A stretch of 64,000 bases of DNA from positions 434,001 to 498,000 of the forward strand of contig CAJZBQ010000030.1 in the NCBI GenBank assembly GCA_914767885.1, in the 5' to 3' direction. This document shows positions 30,057-41,301 of this stretch, piece after piece (the stretch's first letter is position 1; each line of letters begins with the position of its first letter). Under the pieces are notes generated by a model that did no database searches, was not told where the DNA came from, and was given only the letters and a program-made list of their open reading frames with translations. The translations under genes were made by a program, and so were the position numbers. This DNA comes from Blepharisma stoltei (Eukaryota > Ciliophora > Heterotrichea > Heterotrichida > Blepharismidae).

Positions 30057-33000
30057 ATGAAAGCGTTATGTTTCAATTTGCTCCTAACAGTGGCTTTTTG
30101 TCAGCACACGCTTAATTGCGATGTAGGTAGAAATTGAGAGCCAAAGGTGGTCCCGAATTTTCATCCAGGAAGAGAGCTCGCTTCAGGCTTAGCAAGAGGT
30201 TCCACCTTACAATCCATTCGACTTCATTTCGAGTATATGGATTTATCTATGACAGACAGCCAAGAAAGTCTTCTCAAAGGCACAGTTATGTCAGCTGTCA
30301 ATAATTGATTCACAAACCTCCTGTCAGTTTATCCTCTGCAGTCAAACTTAAAGTTGAGCATTTCGAAATGCAATAGTGTGACTGTCCCATCAAGCCATCA
30401 AACAACAGGAGTAGCAGCAGATTATATTTTATATATTTACGGCAACACAACTACAGCAACTTATATTGCTAGAGGAGGTGCTTGCACTTATGACAGTGGG
30501 AATAATAACGTTTTAGCAGGGACGTTTGAAGTCAATATTGCCAATTTTTTTGGCTCAGGGACTCAAGATAATATTATTAATTCTATACATGAAGTGACCC
30601 ATGCTCTGGTGTTTTCAAGCTCTTTATATAGCTTGTACAAACAGTCTGATGGGACTAAATACTCAAGCTACCAACAAACTGTTAATTACCCAAACCGTGG
30701 CAAAAGTGTTACGGCTTTGACTTTTCCTACTGTTTTAGCAAAAGCGCAGAGTGCATTTGGCTGCAGCACTTTGGTAGGACTTGAGCTAGAAGATGCAGGA
30801 GGCTCTGGATCGGCTGGATCCCACTGAGACATGAGAGTGATGCCACATGATTATATGTCTCCTTCTTTTTCTTACTTCTCAGTCTTATCTGATATTACTT
30901 CAGCTATGTTTCAAGACTCAGGCTGGTATACTGTCAACTGAGATTATCCTCAAAGCATCATATGAGGCAAAAATCAAGGCTGCTCATGGTTTGAAAATAA
31001 ATGCATAGATAATGGAGTAGCCCAATTTCCAGGATTTTGCACGAATTTAAAAAGCAGTGGCTGCGATGTCTTTCGTTTATCTGAGGCTTCTTGCTATAAG
31101 GGGTCTTATTCAAGCATTCCTTCTTATGAGCAGTATTATAGCGACAGCACGATAGGAGGTGCTTCACAGTTTGTGGATTTTTGCACTTATATGTATCCTT
31201 ATACTAATCGCTTTTGCCAGAATACCACAGCTTCGAGTAGCTATAAATATTATGGGGAAGCCTTAGGGTTTACCAGCAGATGTGTTGAGTCGACATTGCT
31301 TAGCAAGAGCTACGTTTTTACAGAAAAATTAAAAGGAAATTGCTACCCAGTAGCAAGCTGCACATCAGATGCAGCCTATTTAACTGTTGGCACTCAGACA
31401 ATTAAATGCCCCTTTACAGGAGGAAATGTGACGATCTCAGGGTATAATGGAGTTCTCATATGTCCAGCTTCCAGCATTTTGTGCGATGCAGTCCCTTGCT
31501 TAAACGCTTGCTATGGTCAAGGAATCTGTAAGTCAGGAATATGCACTTGCAATGCAGGCTACGGAGGTAATGATTGCTCAATCGAGTGCGACCCTACTTG
31601 CAAAAATTGCAATGGAAGTGGCTCAACCAGCTGCACTTCATGCTATTCAACAGCTACAGTTACCAATGGAGCTTGTGCTTGTCCATCTGGCAGCACATGG
31701 GATCAGAATTCGTTAAGCTGCCAATCAACCTTGACATGTGCAAGCCAATGCTCGACATGCACAGCCTCAAGCCTATATGCTTGTAACTCCTGCAACTCCA
31801 ATTATTATCTTTTTCTAGGGACCTGCACCCAAGCTTGCCCATTCGGATATACCGCTTCAAATAGTCAATGCAGTGAGAGCTCTAATCCGAATGTTTATAA
31901 AGCTGCCTTTTACGCATGGAATAACACATATTCAAGCGAGAATTCAGCAGTCTCTCTATATTTTGGAAGCTCTAACAGCTTTATGCCAACTCCGGACTCT
32001 TATGATCCAACCCTATCATACTCAAGAGGAGTTTATTTTAAATCCAGTTCATATGCCTCACTTCCACCTAACAGTGTGAGCTCTACGCCTATTCTTTTGT
32101 CGCCTGTTCATTCAGCTGAAGTGTGAATAAACCCAGATAAGGTTACATCTGAACAGTGCATAGTCTCCAAGTACAATGGTGATCCTTTAATAGAATTCAA
32201 ACTAGCTTCAAATCTTTTAAGAGTCAAAATAGCGCTAACATCGACAGCGGATTATTCTTTGGATACAAAGCTATGTGATGGATTAAGTGCATCTGCGCAA
32301 TCTTGGCAGTGGGCAGCTTACAAAATATCATATTCGTCAAGTTCTCTTACAACTACTCTCACTTTATACTTAAATGCAGGCACATTTACCTGCACCTACA
32401 GCTCATATATCTTTATTGATTCCACCAGTTCCAGCAGCAATGCATTTTTAATTGGGAGTGGGTATCAAGCTTATAAATATACTGAAGGTTTTCAAGGATT
32501 TTTAGGTTCAGTATATATCACAAACCAAAATAGTTATGTCCCTATCACCCCAAGCTCATCTTGCATCAGAGACAATTTGTGCCTTTCTTCTTGCACTTTT
32601 TCGCAATACGTAAAAGATAGCAGCTGTGGAAGTTGCCTTTCCTCTTGCTCAAATGGATGCACAAATGCTTATAATTGTTTGTCAAATGTAAATAGCCTCT
32701 GCACTGGCTTTACTAACTTTACAACTTGTACTTCATGCAATACGGGGTCATATTTATCAGGCAGCACTTGTGTTTGCATTCAGTATTCAAGTTTTGATGC
32801 ATCATCAAATACATGCTTATGCAATTCTGGGTATACTTATGTATCTCAAGGATATTGTGCTGTCTGTGGAAATTATTTTAATACATATGAAATTTCTGCC
32901 TACTTTTCCCAGGATTATTTAAGCCTGATCTTGGATTTTTCAAGAAAAGTAAAATCAGAGACATCGTCTGACTGCTCAATGATATTCCTACAAGATTCTT

Positions 33001-36000
33001 TAGAGAAGCTAGGAACTTCTCCTTCATGCTTGTGAGTGACTTCAAGCTCTTTAAGAGTTTTGCTAGGCTCTGGTGCTACTTTAAAAAATGAAAGCATTGC
33101 ACTTAACCCACAAAATGTCCAAGCAAGTGGTACACTTTGCGACTTGAATATTCAGCAACTGACCCCAACCGTTCAATTTAAGTATGATTTACCTATTCCA
33201 AGTGCCTGCATAGACGCTCCAACTTCATATTCACTTACTTGCGCTATTTATGATTTAACCATATCTGGTGACAGATCTCAAGGGACTGATTTGACCTATA
33301 GTTGAGCAGCTACAATAACCCCTTCAAGTTCATCAATAGTATCTTACATTAAAGGTCAAACCGGGGCAAAGTTTACTATTCCAGCATCTATGCTCTCTGT
33401 TTCTACAATTAATGTAACTCTCACTATTACAAATTTCAGAGGAATGATGTCTAATACTACATCTTCAATATCAGTCGTCAGCGAAGCTGCACTATCTGTT
33501 CATATAGACAGTGGAAACCATGCTGCTATTTACTCTAACGTAGTGAGTCAGTTCAAAATGACAGTTTCGAACTTTTGCAATTCAACTTCAACATCTGCAT
33601 CATATAGTTGAAGCTATGTTTCATCTACAAATCCTTCTGTAGACGTTTCCTCACTTCCTCCCTCTGTGAGTGAACAAAAATATTTGTTCTTCAAGGAGGG
33701 GGTTAATTTTTTCTGGAAATTAAAATATCACTATTTACAAAAATTGAAAAGCAAGCATTAATTTAATTTGTAAACTTTAAGTTTTAAAATGCAAGCTGTT
33801 AAAAATCCAACTGAATTAGCTCGAGATTTCATTATAATAATTATCACTTATAATCAAAATATTTTTTCCAAAAAAATTGTTGCTCGCTCATGGAGTGTGG
33901 GTTTTTGACCAAAAAATATGATGCTTCCAATAGTTTTGTTCTCTCACTGAGGGAGGAGGAGACTCAGTAGTTTCTAATAGCAAGCAACCAAACACTTTGA
34001 TCATAAATCAAAATGATCTACCAGCTGGATATCAATATACTTTTAATGCAACTGCATCTGATGGGACAATGACTGGATGGAATACTTTAACTATTTCGGT
34101 TATCCCATCAAATCTGGTGCTTGTTTTGAATAAAGTGAGCGGATCTGTTTTCAATGGAAGCGACTTAGTTTTAGATGCTAGCAACTCTTATGATCCAGAT
34201 AATCCAGGGTCATCGCTGAATTTTGAATGAAATTGTTCTCAAGGGTCTGGAAGCTGCTTGGACTCGTCAGGAAATCAATTGATTGGAAATGTCACCTCAT
34301 CAATCCTGACGATACCTGGAAGTAAGCTGCAGGTAGGAGCTACTTATGATTTTCATACTAAGATTTATAAAAATAATCGAACCACTTCTGGAACGGTAGA
34401 AATTCTGGTAGCTGATGGGACTGGTTCAATTTCAGTTAGCCAGCCACTAACAAGCATAGACTACCAGCATGATTTTACATTATTGCCTGATATTTCTACA
34501 GGAAGTAGCGCAACTTTCTTATGAAGTCAAAAATCTGGCCCTTCAATAGCTACTGAAATTCAAACAAACAACTCTTACATTATGTTTCCAGGTAACTCTA
34601 TGAGCCAAGGAACTGCTTATACCTATACGTTGTCTATGACCTATCAGTCTGGATCAAAGATCTATTCTGACATCTCTTGGGCCACAAATGTTCCACCTTC
34701 ATGCTCTAATCTTACTTCATCAAAAAATTCTGACAATTCCTGGCTTCTTTCTGCTAATTCTTGCACAGACCAAGATAGCAATTTTCCTCTGAGTTATCAA
34801 TTTGCTTTATATATTGACCCTATATATTATGCGCTCAGTGTGCCTTCTCAAAGCTCATATATATCAGTGAATCTTCCAGCTGGAACTTGGAATTTACGAG
34901 CAAAAGTGTGTGACTCGATCGGATCTTGCAGTTTTTATCTGTCAACTGTCACAGTTTCATCAAGAGTTTTGCAAGGGTCGGCTACCACTGCAAGTCAGTT
35001 TAATCAAATGATTAAAAACCCTGACCTGATACCTGCTGAAATTATATTTTACAGCTTATCAACAATTGACGCTGAGACCTTTAATGCGATGTTTGGTGCT
35101 CTAGATTATTATATTACCTTGATTTCATATATTAATAATGGAGTTTTGGACACTGCTTTGACTTCTCTTCAGTGTATGCTTAAGAATCAAAAGGCACTTG
35201 TAAATGACACTTATTTAGATCTTTCTTTTAAAATATTGAATTGAACCTTCAGCAATTATGATGACTCTATTGTGGATTATCAGGTATCAGAAATCTGCGA
35301 GATGTTCACTCCATTTTATGGGCCTGAGTTTAAATTTTATATGCAATTGCAAGAGCTGCTTGACAAGGTGAACAATAATTGAATGAGCTCAACCTTGCCT
35401 GGGCAGTCTAAGGAATCTTTAAATTCCACTTTTCTTTCTTCAAACCGATTGCTCCCATCAAATATAGCAAATTATACATTGAATATCCAGAACAGAACAG
35501 TAGTAATCCCTTCTGCAATCCCAATTGCCAGCACTGAAGTCTATGATTTAAATGTCTTTGTTTATCCACTTGCTGGAAATCTATCAGACATTATTGATAT
35601 CACTTTTAAAAAGTCAGGAGTCTACCAGAACTACAACTTGTCTATCAACCCAGATCCCTCAACAAATTCTTTCTCAAACCTTTCTGTTCCAATTGCAGTT
35701 CAGATTAATATAAATAATGTCAATAATGATACACTCGAATGTGCTTATTACAATAATAGCGCATGAACCTCGGATAGCTGCAATATTTTGAAATCTACTG
35801 AATCAACTGTAGTCTTCAACACAACCCATACCTCAATGTTCCAAGTCAGAGTTAAAAGTACTGTCATTCCTATTCCTGAGGACTCTTCAGACTGTGGAAC
35901 TACATATGGGCCTATAGCTTCAATGATTGTTGTGGTCTGGCTGGCTTTGATATTAATCACTATTTTTGTAATTTTAGACAGACAAATTAAGTACATGAGT

Positions 36001-36678
36001 AGCGATTCTGTCTCAATGAAGAGCATGCTAGAAATGCACGAATTGACGACGCTTTTTATACCCCAAGGGTCATTTAGAAGAGCACAAAAAGTCCTTCAAG
36101 TCATGGGTGTTTTGCTGTTTGAGCTATTTATATGTGGAGCTATTTATCGGCCTATTGATGATCCTTACAATAGTAGTGATGGAGGCTTTGACGATTATTC
36201 TGGAAAGGAGCTTCTAAAAGTACTGGTAGCTTTACTACTAGGCCAAGTTTTATCAGTTGCTTTTATTATTCTAAATAACCAATCAAGAAATTTCTCAATT
36301 TTCCAAGTAATTGCGTGCACAACCAGTATCTTTATTTCGATTGGAAGCATTATTGGGATCATAATTTTGAATATCGATTACTGCTCAACGTATTCTGATT
36401 ATTGGTTTATTGATTTTATGATTGCCTTACCTTGTGAGTTCTTCTTGTTCAATCCTCTTCATTGTGCTTTCTTTGTTTTATATAAAAGATTGACTGCTAA
36501 AGTGAGCAGTGAAGTTCCTGGAATTGTAATACATAGAATTGATGAGCTGGCCCCAGAAACGACTGAAAGAGGAGGATTAGCTGATGAAAATAGTAAATTT
36601 GATACGATGACTGTAGATTTCAATACCATGAATTCTTTTATTCAAGTAAAGGAGCCAAATGTAAAATCCGTTGAATAA
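30057..36678 (+). CDS. Giant leishmanolysin-like (M8) multidomain membrane protein with REJ-like region
   Basis: After removal of 33651-33963 the frame runs 2102 residues. It starts with a signal peptide (MKALCFNLLLTVAFC). The M8 metalloprotease domain follows with HEVTH (HExxH, about residue 182) and the distant third His in GSHWDMRVMPHDYMSP. Then come Cys-rich EGF/furin-like modules (GICKSGICTCNAGYGGNDCS), a LamG-like part, further Cys-rich repeats, and long Ser/Thr-rich beta-sandwich units typical of REJ/PKD regions. The C-terminus has about five membrane segments (MIVVVWLALILITIFVIL, VMGVLLFELFICGAIY and others). Large ciliate surface proteins combine these modules; a surface protease or adhesion/receptor role is likely. 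TGA as Trp is needed throughout. The IES interrupts the REJ-like region. No introns were identified. Confidence 0.88.
33651..33963. mobile_element. IES, CTCC/GTGAGTGAAC family, 313 bp
   Basis: TCA at 33651-33653 and 33964-33966. Hairpin end left (CTCTGTGAGTGAAC...GTTCTTCAAGGAGG), tandem motif end right (GCTCGCTCATGGAGTG; GTTCTCTCACTGAGGG). Core ATTATAATAATTATCACTTA. Join TCC TCA GTA GTT is in frame; a TA-based alternative (33640/33968) would also be in frame but drops five codons. Confidence 0.85.
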
Positions 36679-37021
36679 ATTGATCTTTAGTAGATTTAGC
36701 AATTTATTTAATTTTAGAATTAATTTTATATCATACAATATTTTGCACTATTAAGTAGCCTGATAGCTTTGAATGTCCATTCATAAAGCCTTTATAAGTT
36801 TTAATAATTTATAGAGCATTTAACTTTATTAAAAATACTGAGTGCAGGCTATAAATTTTCTTATATGCACCTAAATATATTTTTGGTTGTTGTAGCACTA
36901 GTGGATAAAACAGTTATGATTTTAACAATTTGAACAGACTCAATGAAAAATGATTTAACAATATATGACATCAAATAATTTATCTGACGAGTCTTAAAAA
37001 TAAAATGTGTTATTTGACTTT
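36679..37021. other. Spacer between convergent genes
   Basis: AT-rich; nothing recognised. Confidence 0.5.
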
Positions 37022-37441
37022 TTACTCTGTCTTTTTCTTTGCTTTTTTATTTTCCACAACAACCCAATCCTCATTTTCTGCTTCAGGTAAAGCGCTAGCT
37101 GCCTTTTTTTCTTTAATCTCACTTTGCTTTATCTCAGTTTTCTTTTTTAAAGCTTCTTTCTTAGGCTTTTTTTGGACTGAAGATGGTTTAGCTGGGACTT
37201 TTTTCTTTGCTTCTTCTTGGTCTTCACCCCTGGGCTCTTCTTCATACAAATCTTCTATATCAACCTTTTTGCCTCTTGACGGATCGCCTAAAATGACTGA
37301 AACCAAGCACACAATAAATATAAAGATGAATAGTGTCACCAAGGCGCTATATTCACTTAGCGGTAATGATTTGAAGAATTCTTGAAGATCTTGAGGAAGC
37401 TTTATAAGCAAATTTTCATTAAATGCTCTCAAAGTTTCCAT
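37022..37441 (-). CDS. Small single-TM protein with lysine-rich tail
   Basis: 139 residues. An N-terminal amphipathic part (LLIKLPQDLQEFFKSLP) precedes one hydrophobic segment (ALVTLFIFIFIVCLVSVILG, about residues 33-52). The rest is a Lys/Glu-rich cytosolic tail with many KK motifs ending KKAKKKTE and a DWVVVE near the end. No signal peptide, so it is probably a tail-out ER or endomembrane protein. No family recognised; the general layout resembles small ER ribosome- or chaperone-associated proteins, but this is only a likeness. It lies head to head with the CtIP-like gene, 78 bp apart, so the two may share a promoter region. Confidence 0.7.
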   Translation of the reverse strand: METLRAFNENLLIKLPQDLQEFFKSLPLSEYSALVTLFIFIFIVCLVSVILGDPSRGKKVDIEDLYEEEPRGEDQEEAKKKVPAKPSSVQKKPKKEALKKKTEIKQSEIKEKKAASALPEAENEDWVVVENKKAKKKTE

Positions 37442-37519
37442 TTATAAAAGTTTACATTAAAATCTAGATATTTTCTAAAGTAAAAATTCAAAGAAATTTG
37501 TAATTTAAATAAATTAGAA

Positions 37520-38437
37520 ATGAAATCAAATGCCTTAAAAGTGAACTTGTCAAAAGACAATAAAAAGCTTCAGGAGCCAGGATTTAACACAAGACTGAAG
37601 AAAGAAACTAAAGTTCAAGCTAAGCTTGATGGATTCTTGAGATCAGTCCCGCTTATTTTCCCGAACTTACCTAAAAAACAAAAAATAAAATTTGAGAAAA
37701 ACTCATATGAGCCATGTCTCGAAAACGAAAATAATAAGGCTTTGGCTTTTAAAATAAAAGAGCACGAAGAATTGTATGCATATAATATTAAAGAAGAGCC
37801 AAAGAATTTAAGTATACACACAAAAGAAATAGAAAATGGTTTTCCTATTTTAAATATAACAAGAAATGAGGCAGAAGAAGATTCAGATGGATTTCAAATG
37901 ACAAAAAACCTAAAAATTAGTCCTAATAGTGAGCCAGATCACACTCCATATAAAAGAAAATTATCTCCTGATTTTGTTTCAGTTAAAAAAATAAAGACTC
38001 AAATGCCACTTGGCTCGAATGCTGAGTCAATCATCCCTCAAAAGAAATCACCAGATAAGCCAGCAAATTACAGCTTAATTGAAAACTCTAAAATAGAACC
38101 TGCCACCGATCTACTTAAAGATTCTGAAGGCTTTATAACAAATAAAAAGAAAAAATTGATTGTAGAAGCTGATGAAAATTTAGAGTCAAAAGATTATAAT
38201 TTTTCCAGGAAGCATTTTCCAAAAATTGAACCTGAAGAAGAAGCAAATTCTCCAAAATTCAAAACATTATCAAATAAAGAGAAAAAGAACTTAAAAGGGT
38301 ATGATTGTGAGCGTTGTAAGCCTTTTTATGAGGCATTCAGCGATTGCATGGATCCTTCAGCTTTAAAAGACTTATGTTCAGAGCATAAGCATCAGTACCC
38401 TCCCACTAAAACTCCTGAATGGTATTACAAGGTATAA
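37520..38437 (+). CDS. CtIP/Sae2/Com1-like DNA end-resection protein
   Basis: A 305-residue, mostly disordered and charged protein whose C-terminus carries the CtIP/Sae2 signature: KGYDCERCKPFYEAF, then a Cys and EHKHQYPPTKTPEWYYK, matching the family's CxxC...H-R-Y-PP-TP-xxFW core. In other eukaryotes this protein activates the Mre11 nuclease to open protein-blocked or hairpin-capped DNA ends in mitosis and meiosis. That is relevant in a germline carrying many palindromic elements. The middle contains SP/TP sites (KRKLSPDFV, TPYKRK) typical of CDK control. The frame ends GTATAA directly after the conserved motif; a longer C-terminus by splicing could not be shown. Confidence 0.82.
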   Translation: MKSNALKVNLSKDNKKLQEPGFNTRLKKETKVQAKLDGFLRSVPLIFPNLPKKQKIKFEKNSYEPCLENENNKALAFKIKEHEELYAYNIKEEPKNLSIHTKEIENGFPILNITRNEAEEDSDGFQMTKNLKISPNSEPDHTPYKRKLSPDFVSVKKIKTQMPLGSNAESIIPQKKSPDKPANYSLIENSKIEPATDLLKDSEGFITNKKKKLIVEADENLESKDYNFSRKHFPKIEPEEEANSPKFKTLSNKEKKNLKGYDCERCKPFYEAFSDCMDPSALKDLCSEHKHQYPPTKTPEWYYKV

Positions 38438-39078
38438 TGATTTGATTTAAAATTTAATTCGATTTTTATTAAATAAATTACTCAAAGAATAATGATATTC
38501 GATTTGTGAAATTCTTATAATTGCTTATGCTGAATTGCACTAAAATAATAATCTATTCCGTTATTTTCAAAAAGCTAAATTTCAATTGCATAGAGAGGGC
38601 CTTCATTTAATTTTTCAATGCTCACCCCCCCTCGAAGATCGACCAAGATTTTTTTGGTCGAACTTCGAGGGGGGTTAAGAAAAATGTTTTTTAAAAAAAA
38701 ATTATATAGAATTTTTTTTATATATTTAGTAGTTAAAAAAAAAAATATTTATCATATTCTTCTGTATGGTTGAGAGGGTGTAAGGGTTAGAAAAAATAGT
38801 GCAAGATGGTTTTGTAACGCTTTTTTAGAACTTGAATACAAAAATCGCAAGCTCACCCCCACATAGTTTAAATTTTTTGAAAAAATTGCTTATTTTCCTA
38901 GTAAATTTTTATATAGGTCTTGGTCGAACTTTGAGGGGGGTTAAATTTCCAAAAAAATAGGAATTTTTCCCTATATCTTGGTCGAACTTCGAGGGGGGGG
39001 AGTCAGGGATTTCTGATATTCAAAAAATCACTTTATTTTATTATTTTTTAACTAGTATTATTTGCTTTTTAATATAAA
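38438..39078. other. Intergenic region holding one MITE
   Basis: Contains the element 38622-39002; the short flanks are AT-rich without further features. Confidence 0.5.
38622..39002. mobile_element. Intergenic MITE, CCTCGAAGTTCGACC subfamily, 381 bp
   Basis: TCA at 38622-38624 and 39003-39005. Left hairpin: CCTCGAAGATCGACCAAG...CTTGG-type complement GGTCGAACTTCGAGGGG. Right: two spaced copies of GGTCGAACTT(C/T)GAGGGG separated by a 45-bp spacer with CCAAAAAAATAGGAATTTTT. It lies just upstream of the PP2C gene, possibly in its promoter or 5' UTR. Confidence 0.9.
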
Positions 39079-40801
39079 ATGGGCTGTGCTCAAGGTAAAG
39101 CCAAAAAGGGTACGATTATGATGCAAGCAAGCAGTGACATGCTCTGTGTATATAATAGAGACGCAACTATACTAATAAAAAGCTCCAAAACGCCAGGACG
39201 CTCTGAAGAAGTTCACTTTAAATTAAGTGATCCTGTACTTTTCTCATCCCTAAGAGTTCAAATTGCATCATATGATTTGTGGATTTCCAAATGTGTTTTG
39301 CCTGGTCTTGATCCTAGGGATCCATCTAAAAGGGCATGCCAAGATTACTGCGTTTTTACCAATGATGAAACAAGCACTTTGCTTGGGGTTTTTGATGGGC
39401 ACGGGGCATACGGAAAAGAGGTTGCTAAACTTTGTTCTGAGACAGTTGAAAATTTTTTACCAGAGAACAAAGAATTTTCTCAGGTAGGCTTTATTTAGAC
39501 TGATCCTAAAGGATTTTTAATTGCCTTAACAGAAAAATGCACTGAAGAGCTGCGAAAAAATGAAAATACTGTAGACTCAAAATTCTCAGGATGGTATTTA
39601 TTATTTAGCACTGCGGTTTTTGTGCTGCTAGCTGGGGATTCGATCCATTCTGCAAGCGTAGGAGACTCACGAGCTGTGCTTGGGACTTCATCTCCGCCAT
39701 CAGTTATGCCAGCTCCTACAACTCAAATCAGAGAGGAAGAAAGGAAACTTCTTGAAAAAGTTAAAAAAAGAAGGCAAAGCAACCCTATGCTAGAAGTTCA
39801 AGCAGTTCAGCTGTCTAAAGATCAAAAGCCTGAGGATCCTGAAGAGCTTGAGAGAATTACACAAAATGGAGGAAGAGTTCAGAGAATTACTGATGCACTG
39901 GGAAACCAGGTAGGACCTTATCGTGTATGAGAACCAGATTTGAAAGCTCCAGGACTTACAATGAGCAGGTCTATTGGAGATAAAGGAGCTGCATCTTTAG
40001 GGATCATTTCAACCCCTGTTTATACAAAACATAAAGTGCATCCTTATGCAGATTTTTTTGTGGTCGCAGGGACTGATGGGATATGGGATGCGATGGATAA
40101 CCAAGATGTTGTCAACTATGTTGAATGCTATCGTGATAAATGCAAAAGAGGATGCGGTTCACCTCCGATCGGAGATCAAATCACAATTCATAATACATGC
40201 ATAGCTCAGCTGCTATGTGAAGAAGTAAGAGTCAGATGATTGACCATTGTAGAGGAAGAAGATGTCACAATAGATGATATTTCGTGTATAGTCCTTGAAC
40301 TCCAGCCGACAATTCTGCCTTCTTCTGGGCATGCTAACTCCCCCCTCCGTGAGTGAACAAAACCATTAGAAAAATCACTATTTTTTGCCCAAAAACCCCA
40401 CCCTCCGTGAGTGAACAAAAATTTTTTATGAAAACAAAATTTGATGTATAAGTGATAATTAGTATAATGAAATCTCGAGTTAATTCTGTTTAATTTTAAA
40501 CAAATTGCGTTTTAAAATATAAATTTTATAATATTTGCCTCCCAATTCTCGCGAAGTGGATTTTTAAAAAAAAAAAAAAATTTTCTACAAAATTTATATA
40601 TAAATTTTTTTTTAAAAAAAAAATTAACCCCTCCGTGAGTGAAACAAATTTTTTTGTTCACTCACGGAAGGGGGGAGTAAGCGGCCTATTCCAAATGAAT
40701 ATGACCCAATAAGAAGCATTGGAGAAACAGCAAATCAACAAGCGCCAACCAACCCTGTAAGAGATCCTCGTAGAGGAAGCATAGTTTTATCTGGCTCTTA
40801 A
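39079..40801 (+). CDS. PP2C-type protein phosphatase, N-myristoylated (one intron, one IES)
   Basis: 454 residues after removal of the intron 39484-39498 and the IES 40335-40677. It starts MGCAQGKAKKG, a myristoylation signal. PPM-family motifs follow: LLGVFDGHGAYGKEVA (metal-binding Asp and Gly), FSGWYLLFSTAVFVLLAGD, SASVGDSRAVLG, an insertion rich in charged residues, GLTMSRSIGDKGA, VVAGTDGIWDAMDNQDVV, and a final IDDISCIVLEL. Metal-coordinating Asp residues of motifs DGHG and GTDGIWD are present, so it should be an active Mn/Mg-dependent Ser/Thr phosphatase. The IES separates the catalytic core from a 40-residue disordered tail (KRPIPNEYDPI...), so the core alone would be followed by junk if excision failed. 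TGA is read as Trp twice. Confidence 0.93.
39484..39498 (+). other. 15-nt intron
   Basis: GTAGGCTTTATTTAG in the PP2C gene, removing an in-frame TAG. Confidence 0.85.
40335..40677. mobile_element. IES, CTCC/GTGAGTGAAC family, 343 bp
   Basis: TAA at 40335 and 40678. Tandem end left: two CTCCGTGAGTGAAC copies separated by ATTAGAAAAATCACTATTTT-type spacer. Hairpin right. Core TAAGTGATAATTAGTATAAT. Join CAT GCT AAG CGG is in frame. Confidence 0.93.
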
Positions 40802-41301
40802 AAAAATATAAATAGCATTGATTATTTAACTGAGCATTATAGTAAATATTTAATTTTTTAGCAAAATTTGAGTTCCATATAAATTAATCTATTAATTTAT
40901 TTTGAAATCTCTTTATTTAAATCGAATAAATATATATCAAATTAATTCCTACTATAATATTTATATAATCTATAAAGTAAATTTTCAACTTTGATCATTC
41001 GTTAATATATAGCTTAAGCCATATAATTGTATGCAGCCAATTATAATTTATTTAAACTATTTTAAGCAGCCACTATAATTTTTTAAAATTCAAAGAGTGG
41101 GTCTCTTTAAATTACTATTTTAATCTGTCTTTTTATTAGAGAAATGTATCTTTATTTTGCATATTAATTAAAGATTCTATTTTGAAGAAAAATTTTATTC
41201 ACTTCTCCTTTAAACTGAACAAATAATCCTGCTACTATTTAAAGAAGGGTTAAATTACCCAAAAAATGTAATTTTAAATCGAAAAAAGATAATTAAAATA
41301 A
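40802..41301. other. Intergenic region
   Basis: AT-rich; an AAGAAGGGTTAAATTACCC stretch near 41240 could be a decayed MITE end but is too weak to call. Confidence 0.4.

Noticed and set aside
40206..40418. Open frames within IES ends giving recurring peptides such as HGGG or FTHGG (also 21051-21281 and 60607-60837)
   Set aside because: They are translations of the repeated terminal motif and spacer, on the strand opposite to or outside the host genes, and vanish when the IES is removed.
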